In this document: positions 1 through 20,205 of the stretch, in pieces | Layout of the letters: each line of letters opens with the position of its first letter | How positions within the stretch are numbered: the stretch's first letter is position 1 | From: Akebia trifoliata | Lineage: Eukaryota > Streptophyta > Magnoliopsida > Ranunculales > Lardizabalaceae | NCBI GenBank assembly: GCA_017979445.1 | Contig: CM030707.1 | Coordinates: 21,644,586 to 21,708,585 of the forward strand | Direction of reading: 5' to 3' | Length of the DNA stretch: 64,000 bases | Made by a program: the position numbers and the translations under genes | Notes under the pieces: model-generated | Database searches by the model: none | The model's input: the letters and a program-made list of their open reading frames with translations, nothing else | What the model was told of the DNA's origin: nothing

Positions 1-2673
1 TGGTATTTAAGGTATGTGGTTATTTTATATATTTTCTTTAAATTTTTGGAAAATTAAATATAATTCTCATATTTTTCTCTTGTTTTGTGTTTGTTCTTCT
101 TAATGGCTAAAAGAAATGGTTAACAAGTGGGTAGAGGTGGAGTTAATTGAAGAGCCCCACTTGAAAGCATAGGTTGAAGTCGATGGATCAAATAACATTT
201 TGGAGAAGTTGTATATTTATTTAGAATGTATGTATTGTTCTAATATAATAAAGATGGATGAAGTGACTCAAAGACAGCTTGTGTGCACTAGAAAAAATGT
301 TGCTCCATGCTTAAATGCATTCGCAGACGTTAAACATGAGATGAAAGCTTATCTATTGAAGGGACAAGAAAAATAAGAAGATTAGCTAAATCATTTCGAA
401 AGTTTGAAAAATGAAGGAGCATATTATGGTGATCCCATAAAGATATTGCTTCATTACAGGTTTTTTAAAATATATATATATAAAATGGCCATTTTAAAAA
501 TAAAATGGCCCTTCGCCTTAAGAACCCAGAACACCTCAAATGCACCTCAAGAACATTAAAACGTTGTAACATTGTATAGGAGATAGACGACCTTTGCCAA
601 AACTCTCTAATTTAGATGATAATAAAACATTCGATCATGTTCTTTTCGATGGTTTGAAAAGAGTGACATCTTACTGATCTATGCTTGCCAGTTTCATTTT
701 TATTTATTTTGATTTGAAAATAATATCATTGTCATCGACAGAATTTCTCACCAAAAATTTAGGGTCACATGAACGGAAATTGCTCTTTCATTCAATTTGA
801 TCCAAAGCCAAGTCTGGCTTTGAGAAGACTGATGGGCCAAATAATTATGAGTTCCCAATCTGATTTATTTTAGCCTAGGATCTCCGGTGCGGGACTCATG
901 GATTGGCACTCGCACATCACATCTTGTATGTGCATGAAATAGGTTGACACTGCATTCCACGACGTTCAAACAAATGTAAAGCGCTGATTATAGAGATTTT
1001 GAGCCTTCTGCATTTTAGTCGAAGTTAAGCAAGGATTTTGTTAAGAGTTCCATTGCAAGACATCTTTTTCAGATGGGATTCCTTGTGTGATAGTTTAGAT
1101 TTTTTTTTTTATTTTGGGCGGGGGGGAGGGGTGGTTACGCCTTTTATTTTGTTTGTTTGTTTTTTTTTCTTCTCTTCCCCTAGTATGGGGCCTCCTCAAC
1201 CTCCTTTTCTTTCTTTTAATAATTTTTTTTTACATTTATAAAAAAATATATATATATATAAAGCGTTGCAGTTACCGACTGAATAAGGCATTCAAGATGC
1301 AGATTCAGACACCAATTCCAAGGCTTGCACAATGCGTTCTAAGGGCACAACCAAAATACACAACACAAGAATGTGTTCTTAGTGACCAGATTGCTGAGCT
1401 GGAGTGGGAATGTGGAACGCCTCCAAAGCTTTATATATATTGAACTCAAATATCAATTTTGGAATATGTTTCTTTTGATTTACTTCACCATTTATTCTCA
1501 TGCAAAATATAATTCTTTTATGAAAAAACTAAGCATATTTAATTAAAATATAATATATTAAATAATCCAATCATGGCCCCCATTATGGGCCATTGTTAGC
1601 ATATTTTCACTCGTACTATATCCATGGTTTGGTTGCATTTTTTTTTTCCGGATATTATTTATCGAGCTTGACTAGTATCATCAGTATCACTCGGCAACTA
1701 ACCAGCTCCAATTAGTTACAACAAAACAGTTCTAAATCATTATTCTTATTATTTTTAGTAATTAAATAATCATCGATGTTTTAAGGAAAATCTTTGTGGG
1801 GACTTCGTTTTTCACTTCGATTCTCATTGCGTTCAAGAGATAGCCATAGATGCATTTCCTTGAGATACAAGTAAAAAGCATCTACAGTTACATGCACACC
1901 TCCACATCAGAAATGTGAGAATCACAGTAAATCCCCATGTCACCCCAGCATGACTCATGTTTTTAATGATTAAAGATTCTTCCACTTTTTAAGGTTTTTT
2001 TTGGATTAATTTTGTAATTACAATAATATTTTTTAAAAAATTCATCTCATGACACTACCCTATTATATTGTCTTCTAATTGCAACACTCAACCAATATTT
2101 TACTGAAATATTGATTTTTCACTACATACATAACTAATATCTAGTTAAAAAACAAAACAAAAGAATATTTAATTTGTAGATAATCTGGGATGAGCAAAAG
2201 AAGCGATTAGCAATCAGCAAAAGCATGCATGATGTGCCCCTACAGATTTAGATAACTCAAAAACTCCAAGGAGCTTTTGAAATGAAGGTGTCCAAACTAC
2301 TTGTTTTTCTTGGCAAAATGAAACTCAAATGCCCAAAACACGATTCCAAGAAAACTTCTACATTCCTCTCCTTTACTCTGTTCAAAACCTAGAAACCCCT
2401 CTCATCACTAAAGATAAAAATTGAGACGAGTTATAAAAAAATAAAAAAAAACACTAAAAGCCAGTCCCAATTTAAGATTTCCAAGCTATATAATCAGGAG
2501 ATGGACACATAGGAAAACTGACTTTAAATTATGAAACAAAGGGAACTACGTCCGGCATTCCATAGTCTTATAGCCCGTTTGGATAGCAAAGGGCTTCTGG
2601 ATTAGGTGAGCTGGAAGCCCGTATTGAAACACTCTGAAGAGAGCTTCTTCGGTGCCACAGTCCAAATACCTAC
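1..2673. other. Intergenic region downstream of the NEK gene
   Basis: No intact gene is visible. Two stretches on the plus strand look faintly coding: about 100-375 (a frame interrupted by stops, containing a run reading VNKWVEVELIEEPHLKA) and 1,264-1,440 (an open frame with RLAQCVLRAQPKYTTQE followed by a short run to a stop). I do not recognise either, and neither has clear splice sites or a start. The rest is AT-rich sequence with short T, G and TA runs around 1,100-1,260. Confidence 0.4.
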
Positions 2674-10470
<7,797 letters not shown>

Positions 10471-11454
10471 CAAATAGAAAATCAATGTAAAATCACAATT
10501 TAAACTCAAGAGTGACAAAGTGCACCAAAACAAGAAACAAATTGCATTTTACTACCAAAAAAAAATGCACAACTTATCATTAAATTTCTAGAATATTTGC
10601 CAAATTATCTTAGGAAAAAAGAAAAGCTACAAAAATTACAAATTTTCTACAAAATTAATATTTACTAAAAAAATCCTTCACCTGAGAAAAAAACAATGAA
10701 AATCTACAAATTTTGCAGTGAAAGAGCAAGAGTTTCAAACTCAAATCTCTCGAAGAACCACAAATGCAACTCTATGAATCCAACTTGACAATTGGTTTGC
10801 CTTTTAAAGGATTGACTAGTGAATCCATCAAACAAATGAAGAATGACCAGATTCTCATATTAAAAGTGCTCATTTTTCCTAAAGCATACTCAATAATAAC
10901 CGTAAATTACAAGTTTTTCTGGCACATTGTGCTATTTCATCTTTATTTGAAATAGTAAAAAAATCAAAACAAGAATCTTTCTTGCAAGAGCAACTCCAAT
11001 GGGGATAACCGTCTCCATACCCATTTATGGGCCACCAAGTGCTTATGGATATCCAATTGAGCTACCCAAAATGACTATCTATAAATATTTTAATTCAACT
11101 CAAAATTCAAATAAAATCTAGATTGGAAATCTTGCTCTCCGAAATTTAAAATCCCTCTTGCCAAAATTCAAATATATATTCAAATTTTGTTCTCAACTAG
11201 CAAGATTTAAAATTGAAAATTCAAATTTCCTCTCCCCAAAATTGAAATAAATTTTCAAATCTCGCTCCCAATCGGAAAAAATTTTAAATTGAAATTCTCT
11301 CTTGCCAAAATTCAAAATTCAAATTCCCTCTCGCCAAAATTTAGAGTCCATTTATAAATATGCTAATTTCCTATGTTTTTACCTAGCCTTAGTTGATCTT
11401 CTCTTTATACTCAAACTTTATTTTCTTGCTAAATAACATTATGATAGATTGTTA

Positions 11455-12560
11455 TCTTGACATTTTAGGAGATAGCCTCAAGTTTGAGGATGAATCTGAT
11501 GACAATTTAAAGGTGTTAGCAAGGGTAGTCATAGAAAACGAGCAATTGCTAGCCGAACAACATGCCGTCGTAGTCTCCCGGCCATATTACCATTCATCAT
11601 AATAGAGTTTAAGGCTATGAAAGACTATCGTGATTATTTCGCTGAAAATCCCGTATATCTTAACCATCTATTTCGGAAGAGGTTTCGAATGAGTCATCCT
11701 TTGTTTTACGGAATTCAAACTGCGGTGGAAGCTTACAATTCATACTTCGTCTAAAGAAGTGATGTCCTTGGAGTTCTCAGTCTGTCTTTCCTTCACAAGA
11801 TAACAGTTGCATTCAAGAAACTTGCTTATGAAGCACGGACAAATTCTATGGACGAGTACATGTAGATCGGAGAAAGCACAACCATTGAAAGTCTGAGAAG
11901 AATTGTAAAAGTTGTTAATGTAATATTTAGTGATGAATACCTGAGGTTACCAAAGACTAATGATATCGCTCGATTGCTAGTGGTTGACGAACAACGTGGT
12001 TTTCCTACGATGTTGGGGGAGTATTGATTATATGAATTAGAAGTGGAAGAATTTTTCAATAGTTTGACAAAAAATTTATAATAGTCACATCCATGAACCA
12101 ACAATAATTCTAAAAGTCATGACTTCACAGGATCTTTTGATATGTCATGCATTATTTGGACAACCATGATCGCTTAATGACAACAACATGCTAGATTGAT
12201 CTCATATATTTGTTGACCTTCCTAAAGGATGCGTATTTCCCATCAATTATATGATTAATGGGTATGACTACACGATAAGATATTATCTAGTTGATGGTAT
12301 CCATCCAACATGGTCAACATCTGTAAAAACAATTTCATGTCTATAAGATTTGAAGGAACAACATTTTGCAACAGATCAAGTGTCAGCAAAGAAAGATATA
12401 AAATGGGCATTTGAGGTTCTCTAAGCACATTTTACTATTGGTCGTGGACCAACACTATTTAGGATGAAAGAACGCTTATAGATATTATGAAAACATGCAT
12501 AATAATGCACAACATAATCATTGAGGATGAAAGTGATATTGGTGATTATGAGTTTGATGA
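11455..12560 (+). pseudogene. PIF/Harbinger DDE transposase remnant
   Basis: Reading through stops and frameshifts, the plus strand shows the order typical of plant Harbinger transposases. There is an N-terminal helical part with HLFRKRFRMS, then DEYM followed by IGEST and a run through IARLLVVDEQRGFPTMLG. The central part carries the second acidic residue (NDNNMLD). Next come PINYMINGYDYTI and YYLVDGIHPTW, and a C-terminal block with MHNIIIEDE near 12,505-12,535. At least ten in-frame stops, and damage where the first catalytic Asp block should be (about 12,020-12,060), rule out activity. Confidence 0.8.
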
Positions 12561-12859
12561 AAATCCGCCTGTATTAGTAATGCATGCACATACATGTCAA
12601 TTGGTATACTTGATTGAAACTCATTGTTGCATCAAAGACAGAAGAACACATTCTCAATTACAATCGGATCTATCGAGCATTTGTGTCAACGACACGGCGA
12701 AGAATAGGAAATTAGTATTTTTCCTGTTATTTTCCAATAACAGGAAAGTTGTAATAATTTGAATTTTTAAGTATTATAAATTTGAAATTTACATTTTCAC
12801 TAAAAATTAATCTCTTTTATTAAAAACACCTACTTAATTCTCGAAATACAAAAAACTAC

Positions 12860-13180
12860 ACATTTACTAAAAATTAAAATCTCTATCTTGAGAGTGGTAG
12901 GAAATTGAGCGATGATCGGGTCCATGGTACTAGTGTCAGTTTGCATTATTCGCTCCTCATGCATACGAGCCTCCAATTGAACTCTGTCAACCATAATTTC
13001 TAATTGTTTATTATGTTGAGCTAATGCTCTTTCTTGTTGTTCGGTTCTACTACGTTTTAATTCCATCATCTTTTGCATATATTGCTCCAAAACGACTAAT
13101 GCAACCATGTCTTGAATGTCTTTCTTGCCTTTTTTATTTGTATATACTTTCTTTGAGGCGTTTTTACCCAATGGTTGGTT
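12860..13180 (-). pseudogene. C-terminal part of a Harbinger accessory (Myb/SANT-type) protein
   Basis: An open minus-strand frame reads NQPLGKNASKKV followed by a charged, Gln/Glu-rich coiled-coil-like segment (LKRSRTEQQERALAQ). This resembles the tail of ORF1 proteins that accompany PIF/Harbinger transposases. The SANT-like N-terminal part is not upstream on this strand. It occurs on the opposite strand at 13,833-14,198, so the ORF was rearranged or two copies contribute. Confidence 0.5.
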
Positions 13181-13516
13181 CAGATTGGCAGAGTAGCTCC
13201 GCTCAAACTCCCATTTTTTTTAGGGAAACAAAATCAGACCGTTGATGTAGAGTAGCTCTTCGAACGTTGGCTGTAGGGGTAGCTTTCTCGATGGTTGGAA
13301 GCTCTTTGCTAACTCTAGAAACATTTTCTCAAACCTCCATTTGAAAGCAATTGAACCTCCATTTAAGAGTAATTCCAACACACGACCATCAAACCTCCAT
13401 TAATGACGTCTCATCAGATACCTCCTTTTCTCTCTTTGTAAGGTAACAAACTGGTTTTAGGGTTTCAGTGGGGACGAAGAGAAGAAGGTTCCCCTACTAT
13501 TCATCTCATGTGACTG

Positions 13517-13800
13517 TTATTGGCACCCCAACTTTTACATATTGCATCCCAATTAAAATAAAAAATTAAGTCAATGGTTCAGAATAAGTGGTTCAACTTT
13601 TACAATTTGAATCCTAATTGTAAACAATTACTAAAATTGTTTGAACAATTGCAATGATGTTTTGTGATGTTGAGATAAGAACTTAAACCAAAGTTTTGTA
13701 ATATTTGAATAGTGTGTTTAATCATTAATAGATTTCTATAACTGTAAATGCTACATAGAATTAGATTTCAGGAGTCTGATCCTAATTGTAAACCAAATAG
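13517..13800. repeat. Copy 1 of a dispersed MITE-like repeat (TTGGCACCCCAAC family)
   Basis: Starts near ATTGGCACCCCAACTTTTAC. It shares a long diverged block with 21,190-21,430: AATTGTAAACAA, then TGGTTTGAA/TTGTTTGAA, then TGTTGAGAT, then TTGATAATGTTTGAA-like sequence. The same opening motif recurs at about 47,380. It is nested inside the Harbinger element. Confidence 0.55.
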
Positions 13801-13832
13801 ATTTTTAATTTGCTTCTTATTTGCTATGTAAA

Positions 13833-14198
13833 ATGGATTATCAAATTGGTGATTCTTTCAATAGTCTCCTCACCAACAATTCACCCGCTGAAGTTGAACC
13901 CACAACAATAAAAACACAACGAGCTAGAAACTTCTTCTGAGCTGAAGATCTTGTCCTCGTATTCGGATGGATCAACACGAGCAAAGATGCGATCATAGGG
14001 AACAAACAACACCAAGGTTCCTTTTGGAGCTGTATTTATGATTACATTAAGGAGAATGGAGAAACTGAGCATATTCAAACCTCTATTATGCAATGTTGGT
14101 TTGAAATTAATATAAAGTGTGATAAGTTTGTTAAAAAAGATGACTCATTGAAAACCTCATCCAAAATAAATTGTCGGGATATACAAGATTTTCAGTGA
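13833..14198 (+). pseudogene. Myb/SANT-like (trihelix) domain fragment of a Harbinger accessory ORF
   Basis: From an ATG at 13,833 the frame runs to a TGA at 14,196-14,198 (121 codons) with one internal TGA at codon 36. After that stop it reads AEDLVLVFGWINTSKDAIIG, then HQGSFWSCIYDYIKENG, and later CWFEINIKCDKFV. The spacing of W and aromatic residues fits the SANT-like domain of Harbinger ORF1 proteins and the plant NAM-like family. The expected aromatic residue near the first stop is lost. Not functional. Confidence 0.6.
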
Positions 14199-14751
14199 AA
14201 TAATTGTGATAAAGTCTTTCATGGCCTTGAACTCTATTACAATAAACGGTAATGTGGCCGAGAACAGAACCACCACAACACATTGTTCGACTAACCAATT
14301 GCTCGTCTTCTATAACTACCCTTGTTTATACCTCTAAGTCGTCATTAGATTTATGCTTAAACTTGAGACTATTTCATAAAATGTTAGGATAATGATTCAT
14401 CATAATGCTATTTAAAGAGAAAATGAAGTTGAGTATATAAAGAAAATCTTGGACTGGGTGAAAATGAGAGAGAAAATTAGCATATTTATAGATGGATTCT
14501 ACATTTTAGCAAGAGAGAATTTGAATTTTGCTGATTGAGAGCGGGATTTGAAAATTTATTCAATTTTAAATTGTGGAGAGGGATTTTGAATTTTGAAGAG
14601 CAAGATTTCCAATTTTATTTTTGGATTTTATTTGAAATTTGAATTGAATTAAAAAAATATTTATAGATAGCCATTATGGGTAGTACGGTTGAAGTGCATA
14701 CCTCATGAATATCCAAATAAGTGAATTACCATTTCATGAGCTTAATTTGAC

Positions 14752-14983
14752 GAATTTACGAATCCGGTTCACTGCACATTTTAATTACCAAAATGTGAAT
14801 GATAACGAATTGGAGGTTTTAAAGTGATTATTTCACAGGTTTAAAGAGACTTTTTCCAATTTAGTCACTTTAAACCTGCGGAATTGTCACTTTAAACATG
14901 TGACAGTCACTTTAAAACCTCTGAATTCGTTTCTGTTCACGTTTTGGTAATTAAAATGAATAGTGAGCCGGAATCGTAAATTC
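14752..14983. mobile_element. Hairpin MITE nested in the right arm of the Harbinger element
   Basis: Left arm begins GAATTTACGAATCCGGTTCA and the complement of the right end reads GAATTTACGATTCCGGCTCA. The arms continue for about 90 bp (TTTTAATTACCAAAA, ACGAATT, GAGGTTTTAAAGTGA) around a short centre with TCACTTTAAA repeats. It interrupts homology between the two Harbinger arms, showing it came later. No coding content and no certain target duplication. Confidence 0.65.
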
Positions 14984-15829
14984 CTCGAAAGTTGATCACT
15001 TTTTCATAAATATCCCTATCCAAAGTGTCTATCAATAAGCACTTGGTGACCTATAAATGGGTATGTAGATGGCTATCCATGTTGGAGTTGCTCTAAACCA
15101 CACAAATCTAACGTAGCATTTTGGTTATTTGAAAGAAATAAATGAGGCTACATGTTCAAACAACAAAGAAAACTTAGAACTAAAAGAAGAAAACAATAAA
15201 TAAATAATAAAAAGCTCCAAACAACCATAATAAAACCTCAAGAAATGAAAATTTTCTAAAAGTAAGAAATTTCTGAGTAAAAATTTAAGAAAAATGTTCC
15301 CAAAAAACAAAAACAGAGCGAAGAAATGCATAAAAAACTCGAAAAATCACAAATTTCTCAACTTGAAAAGCACACATTCCTCTTGAAACGTAAGAGACTT
15401 AAATAAATAAAAAAAATTAACACGCAAACACAGAGGAAAGTTCTACAAAAATCACATCACTACGCTAACACAGAGGAAAAAAAGAACGACTTAGATTAAA
15501 AGCACATATTTCTCTTATTAGTTTATAATATATATAAAATGAAAAAAAAACAAAAAAACAAAAAAACAAAATCAAGCAGCTCTGCTTAAACAGATCAACA
15601 AAAAATATTAAAAAAATAAATAAGTAATAAATAAAAAATCAATTAGTAGAAATTGAAAGATCAAAGATGGATATAGACCTTCAAACACGAAATGCACATC
15701 TAGTACTCTAGAGAAATTTTTTTTTGAGGAGATTAGTTACAAGTTCAGTGGAGTTACAAGGTCAGTGGAAAGAAACAATTGACGAAAAAAATTGGGTTTA
15801 GATCACTGAAAAAAAGCTTAAAAACATAC

Positions 15830-15965
15830 CTGAAGTAGAAGATAGTTGGATCAACAAGATCTCTTCTTCAGGTCTGCCGAAGAACAAATGCTGCGAAACT
15901 CAACATTTGCAGAGATGCAACTAAATAGAAGATGGGCTCTTCTTCTTCTTCTTCTCTTATTTCTC

Positions 15966-15999
<34 letters not shown>

Positions 16000-16100
16000 C
16001 AAATTGGCTTTATTTTGAGTTTGATTTTCTCTTCTTTTTGGGAGAGATTTCAGTAAAAAGGAGAGAAGTAGAACCTGAGAAACAGTGAGAATTGTCTGTA
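15830..16100 (-). other. Probable 5' UTR exon of the NEK gene
   Basis: On the minus strand a good donor (CTTCAG|GTATG, boundary at 15,830/15,829) ends a region rich in CT/GA, typical of plant leaders, including a (GA/CT)n run at 15,968-15,997. There is no long minus-strand coding frame of family character. Linking it to the NEK start is an inference. The transcription start is not visible, and I see no convincing TATA box upstream at 16,100-16,250. Confidence 0.5.
15968..15997. repeat. (GA)n microsatellite in the probable 5' UTR exon
   Basis: About 15 uninterrupted GA dinucleotides on the plus strand (CT on the sense strand). They follow a CTT trinucleotide run at about 15,940. Confidence 0.95.
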
Positions 16101-16988
16101 ATTTGACAGTTTCGTTGCTTTTGTGTTTGATAGAAGACCGACCGTAGCCAGCTTTCAATGAAATGACGATAATGCCCTTATGAAATTCCACAAAATACCA
16201 TTATCAACTTTGAAGACAACTCAGCACCTATGCGGTAGGAGGAAATATGTGATGGTGAGCATCTATGCATTAGACAATCACATGGCACCTCTTAAACAAA
16301 ATCTCGTACTGATGGAGAAAATCTAAAGGTGGGTACAAAAATACTTGTATGGTCTCAATCTCAGCTCCCATCTTTTTTCAATTTTAATTTGATTTATTGC
16401 TCTTTATTTTGTCGATCGGGATTTGCATTCGCAAGTCAATATAAATGTCGACATAAAAAGAAATAAAAATGAATATCATATTTAGGAATTCTAACACATA
16501 TCCGATTTCATACATGTTGGCATTGTATTGAGTCCAATTGCTCCCTGTTTGAGTGACATGGGTGTTTGTCAACATGTTAAGATGCATGTCTAAGTGTATC
16601 AATCATCCTCACTAATTTTGATCTACTTTTTCTCGTTAACCATTGAGCAAAACTGAAGTCAACATTTTAAAACATGCAAATTTGAAGGAACCCTCTCCAT
16701 TGGATTACATGTGGCATTTTGAAGGGAATATTTCAAATATTGATGGAAATGTTAGGGCATGAAATAAATTCAAAATACCACATGTTTTAGAAACGATAAG
16801 AGTTCCTTCCAAATTTTGAAGCAACCTGCCTACTTCAAAGTCAGACTTGAAATTTCTTGGAGCATTGTAACATTACTAATAAGAGTCAATGATCCCATAA
16901 ATATATGGATTTTGATGAAAAATTTGATTAAAGAATTGTGTTGGGATGACACAAACGGAGACATAGAGGTGACAAAATGATGTGGTGT

Positions 16989-17254
16989 CAGGGGCGGAGC
17001 CAGGTTATTGTTCTCGTGGGGGCAAATTACAAATAGAAAAATTTTCTGATTTTCTATGGGGGCAGCAAAGTAGTAGAATGTTAAAAAAAATTTGTGGGGG
17101 CAAATTACAAATAGAAAAATTTTCAAAACTTCGGTGGGGGCAAAAGCAGTAGAATGTTAAATTTTTTTAAAAAATTATTAGTACCTCTCTATTGATTTTA
17201 GAAATTCTTGTGGGGGCAATTGCCCCCACTGCCCCCACTGTAAATCCGCCCCTG
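16989..17254. mobile_element. hAT-type MITE with perfect 8-bp target duplication
   Basis: The element begins CAGGGGCGGAGCCAGG and ends ATCCGCCCCTG. It is flanked on both sides by TGTGGTGT (16,981-16,988 and 17,255-17,262). The ends and 8-bp duplication are those of hAT elements. Inside, the motif GTGGGGGCAAATTACAAATA occurs twice, and GGGGGCA recurs several more times. No coding content (266 bp). Confidence 0.95.
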
Positions 17255-17799
17255 TGTGGTGTCACGTACATTACCGTAGATGTTTTTACACGAGACACGA
17301 GTAAAAAGCATTTATGATTATGTGCATGTCACTACATTTTTTTTTTTTTTCACATTTGTGTCTCTGTTTCTGTCATTCCAGCATTTTCCTTGGTGAAAGT
17401 ATAATTGAACATGATAAGGGTAGCTTGGTCATTTAAGAAGTAAAATACATAAATAAAGCCATTAATGAAGGGTGTTTTTGGAAGATTAAAAAGTTAAATA
17501 TGTCGTCAAGTTGAACTGCGTCTTTAAGTTGCTACCAAACATGCTAATTTTAATTTCTTTAATTTGAATTTTTGTTTGTTTAAGATTTAAGAATAATTAA
17601 AAGCGTTAGAAGAGCGGGAAGTGCTCCGCAGTCCGCACACTTGCTTTTAGGCAACTTCAGATCTCTGTCGTGTAGTAGGCGCATCATAAATTATTTTTGA
17701 AATTTTCTATTGCCTCACCAACTTTTTTCTTTCTGCACTCCAATTCTTATGACACCCCCAATAAATGATAGAGACCGTGGATTCACTTGCCCTTACAAT

Positions 17800-17900
17800 A
17801 ATTTTCAAAGCCCATGATTTTGTGAGCTATTGCGACAGATTTTAGTGGTAGATAAAAAAATATATCATTATTGCCCCCACAAAAAAAAATTCCACTATGA
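17800..17900. mobile_element. Remnant related to the hAT MITE at 50.3 kb
   Basis: Shares GTGAGCTATTG, GACAGATTTTAGT and ATTGCCCCCACAAAAAAAA with 50,345-50,410. The ends are missing, so it is a degraded copy. Confidence 0.55.
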
Positions 17901-18089
17901 ATAAAGATATATTTATATTTCTTTAATTTTCTCATGGTTTCTTCAAAATTCAAATGTAAAATAGATTAAGAGAGAGAGACTGGTATTAGATTCTTTGGAG
18001 AAGAAGTAACAGAAAGAATGTGTGTGGTTGCTAAATAAAAAAAGTGATGTCGTCACAACGATTTTGTTAATTAAGATATTATAAGAAAA

Positions 18090-18345
18090 GGGTGTTGTTC
18101 AGAGGTTCCAAAGAGAGCCAAACATTTTTTTCAATGCATGGGTTAGAAGTTTTAGAATTGACTGATTTTTTATGAGGATGAGCTCATTTCGAAACTTCTA
18201 ACCCCATCAAAATTGATTAACAAATATTGGACGGTCCACAATTCTTCAACTTGTAAACTAGGAATAGAAGTTTCGGAATGAGCCCATTCCAAAACTTCTA
18301 ACTCATATTTTGAAAAATGTTTGGCACAATATTTGACTTTCTTTA
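18090..18345. mobile_element. Diverged copy of the foldback family found at 58-60 kb
   Basis: Contains GGGTTAGAAGTTTTAGAATT, a short GATGAG centre, AACTTCTAACCCCATCAAAA, GGACGGTCCAC and TTCAACTTGTAAAC, then AACTTCTAACTCATATTTTG and GAAAAATGTTTGGC. These occur in the same order as in the array units. It is the oldest-looking copy, shorter, and not flanked by a TA run. Confidence 0.8.
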
Positions 18346-19731
18346 GGACTTAGGAACAATTCCCATAAGCAAATGTTGGTGTGGCAATAGAAGTTTTTTT
18401 TTTTTTTTTTTTTCAAAAGGAGAATTTATAGGACTTTTCAAACTATTATTATTAGAAAGAGTAAAATATATATTACTAAATAAAATTTAGTATTCTCCCA
18501 CGTTATTCTTGGGAGTGGATGACTTTTGAGACTATTATACTTATGAAGATGTCATTGAAGAGCGAAAAGAAGCAATTGGATTCTCCTACCTATAAAACAA
18601 AAGAAAAATGTATTTTTTTTAAAGGTTTTTCGAAAAATTTATAAAACAATAAGATTGTGATGGCTGCCAACATCTCATAAAATGTTAGTAATTAGAATAC
18701 AAGCCCAAGATCTAGAGGAATATAATAGGTGGATGTGGTTAATTAACCATGTAACATAATAACAAGGTCTAGATGAAAATAAATGGAGTATTGTTATCAA
18801 AATCGAAGATTTTAGTACCATAGATGAAAACAAAGGTGGATCGTTACGTATTCTTATTGGAAAGCACAATGTGCAAATTAACATTCAACCTAGTCCCATA
18901 GAGATTGTAGATGCAAAAACTTGCACTACTTTGAAATTTGTAACAATGTCTAGCGATTTCCTCTCCTTATTCTCTTGGGTGTGCTTACAATAACACCTCT
19001 CCGACATCTAAGTCAAAAGTTTAGTGCAAAAATAATGTAAAAAATTTAGAGAGATGAGAACTCATACTTTTTTGTATCTCTGACCATTTATTTATAGAGA
19101 TGAAACCTTATGATCCCTTTAAATTTTTACCAATTTGACCCTTATCCAATTTAGAAGGTAGATCTTCATTAGTGATTTAAGAATGTATCCGATCCTCATA
19201 CATTTCTTCTCTTTTGGGATTTTCGTCACTAAAATTGTAACCACTTTGATTTAATCCTTAATTTATCCAACCGAGCCACCAAGCTTATCCTTGGATCTCC
19301 ACACCAAACTCAAATCCCTAGGTGCCACGTGTTGCCTTTTGGTATCCAACGAAAAATATCATCCACAATATTTACAATCGGATCTTGACATGGGCATCTT
19401 TTATTTGATCCAACTCGATCATTGATCATTACATGTAATTCAATAAAGATATTGTGTGAAAGTATGATTCTTTCTATTCTCATTTGAGAATTGAAAGGTT
19501 TTGGAGTGTGATTTGATTTGATTTAATTTAATTTATTTATTTTCCTTATATCAATACCTCTTTGTTCCTGACGTAGAAATTGTTCCATCTGTTCCTGATT
19601 AATAGCTTCCTTCAAAAGAACTTATTCTTCCTCGGTGAATGTGAGCCTGCTTAGCTAAGAGGTTAGAACATTGCATTTTTCTGGGCTTGGGTTGAGTATT
19701 TGGGCTATGATTAGTATCAGACCATTTAAGA

Positions 19732-20205
19732 TTTGGCTGTCAATGGACGGGTTTGGGTCGGGCTCTACCTAAACAAGCTTTATAGCCTAATCAGGCCTAA
19801 GTCGACTAAGCCCTCCCCCAACTCTAATGGGTTCAGACTTGATTTTTCAATGAAAGAAATGTATTTTTTACAAGATTATCTTATCTAATTTGCAATTAAT
19901 CTCTTATTAACATATGATAGTTGTAAATGAGATTTATATTCTAGTTATACAAGATATTTTACTTTTATTAGAAAAATATTTATCTAATTAATATTTTGTG
20001 AATGTTTCTAAAATATATAATAATGGGCTCGGGTCGGGCCAGGTTAGGCACTAGTAGGCCCTAGCACAACCCAGATTTGACGTGCTGAAAATTATTGAGT
20101 CTGACCCTACCGTAGTGGGGTTAATCAAATCAGAAGGCCCAACCCTTGTTTTGGCTGGCAGGCTGGTCCGCATTAGCGGGTCAGCGGGCTCAATTGACAC
20201 CCCTA
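19732..20205. mobile_element. hAT-like element with GGNTGTCAATGG ends
   Basis: The left end reads TTTGGCTGTCAATGGACGGG and the complement of the right end TAGGGGTGTCAATTGAGCCC. The subterminal regions are full of GGGTCGGGC and GGCCC motifs, characteristic of a common plant non-autonomous hAT-like group. No matching 8-bp duplication is evident. An open frame over 20,082-20,309 overlaps it and is not a gene. Confidence 0.6.

Larger units (their letters stand above)
10988..15093 (+). mobile_element. Decayed PIF/Harbinger transposon in the NEK 5' UTR intron
   Basis: Ends are inverted: GAGCAACTCCAA at 10,988 and its complement, GTTGGAGTTGCTC, ending at 15,093. Flanking 3-mers are CAA (left) and TAA (right), a PIF-type TWA target duplication with one change. 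The interior holds a broken Harbinger transposase (plus) and two pieces of a Myb/SANT-type accessory ORF. The inverted homology extends far inside: about 10,988-11,600 matches the complement of about 14,230-15,093, with a nested hairpin element in the right arm. It is antisense to the host gene and clearly non-functional (many stops). Confidence 0.8.
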
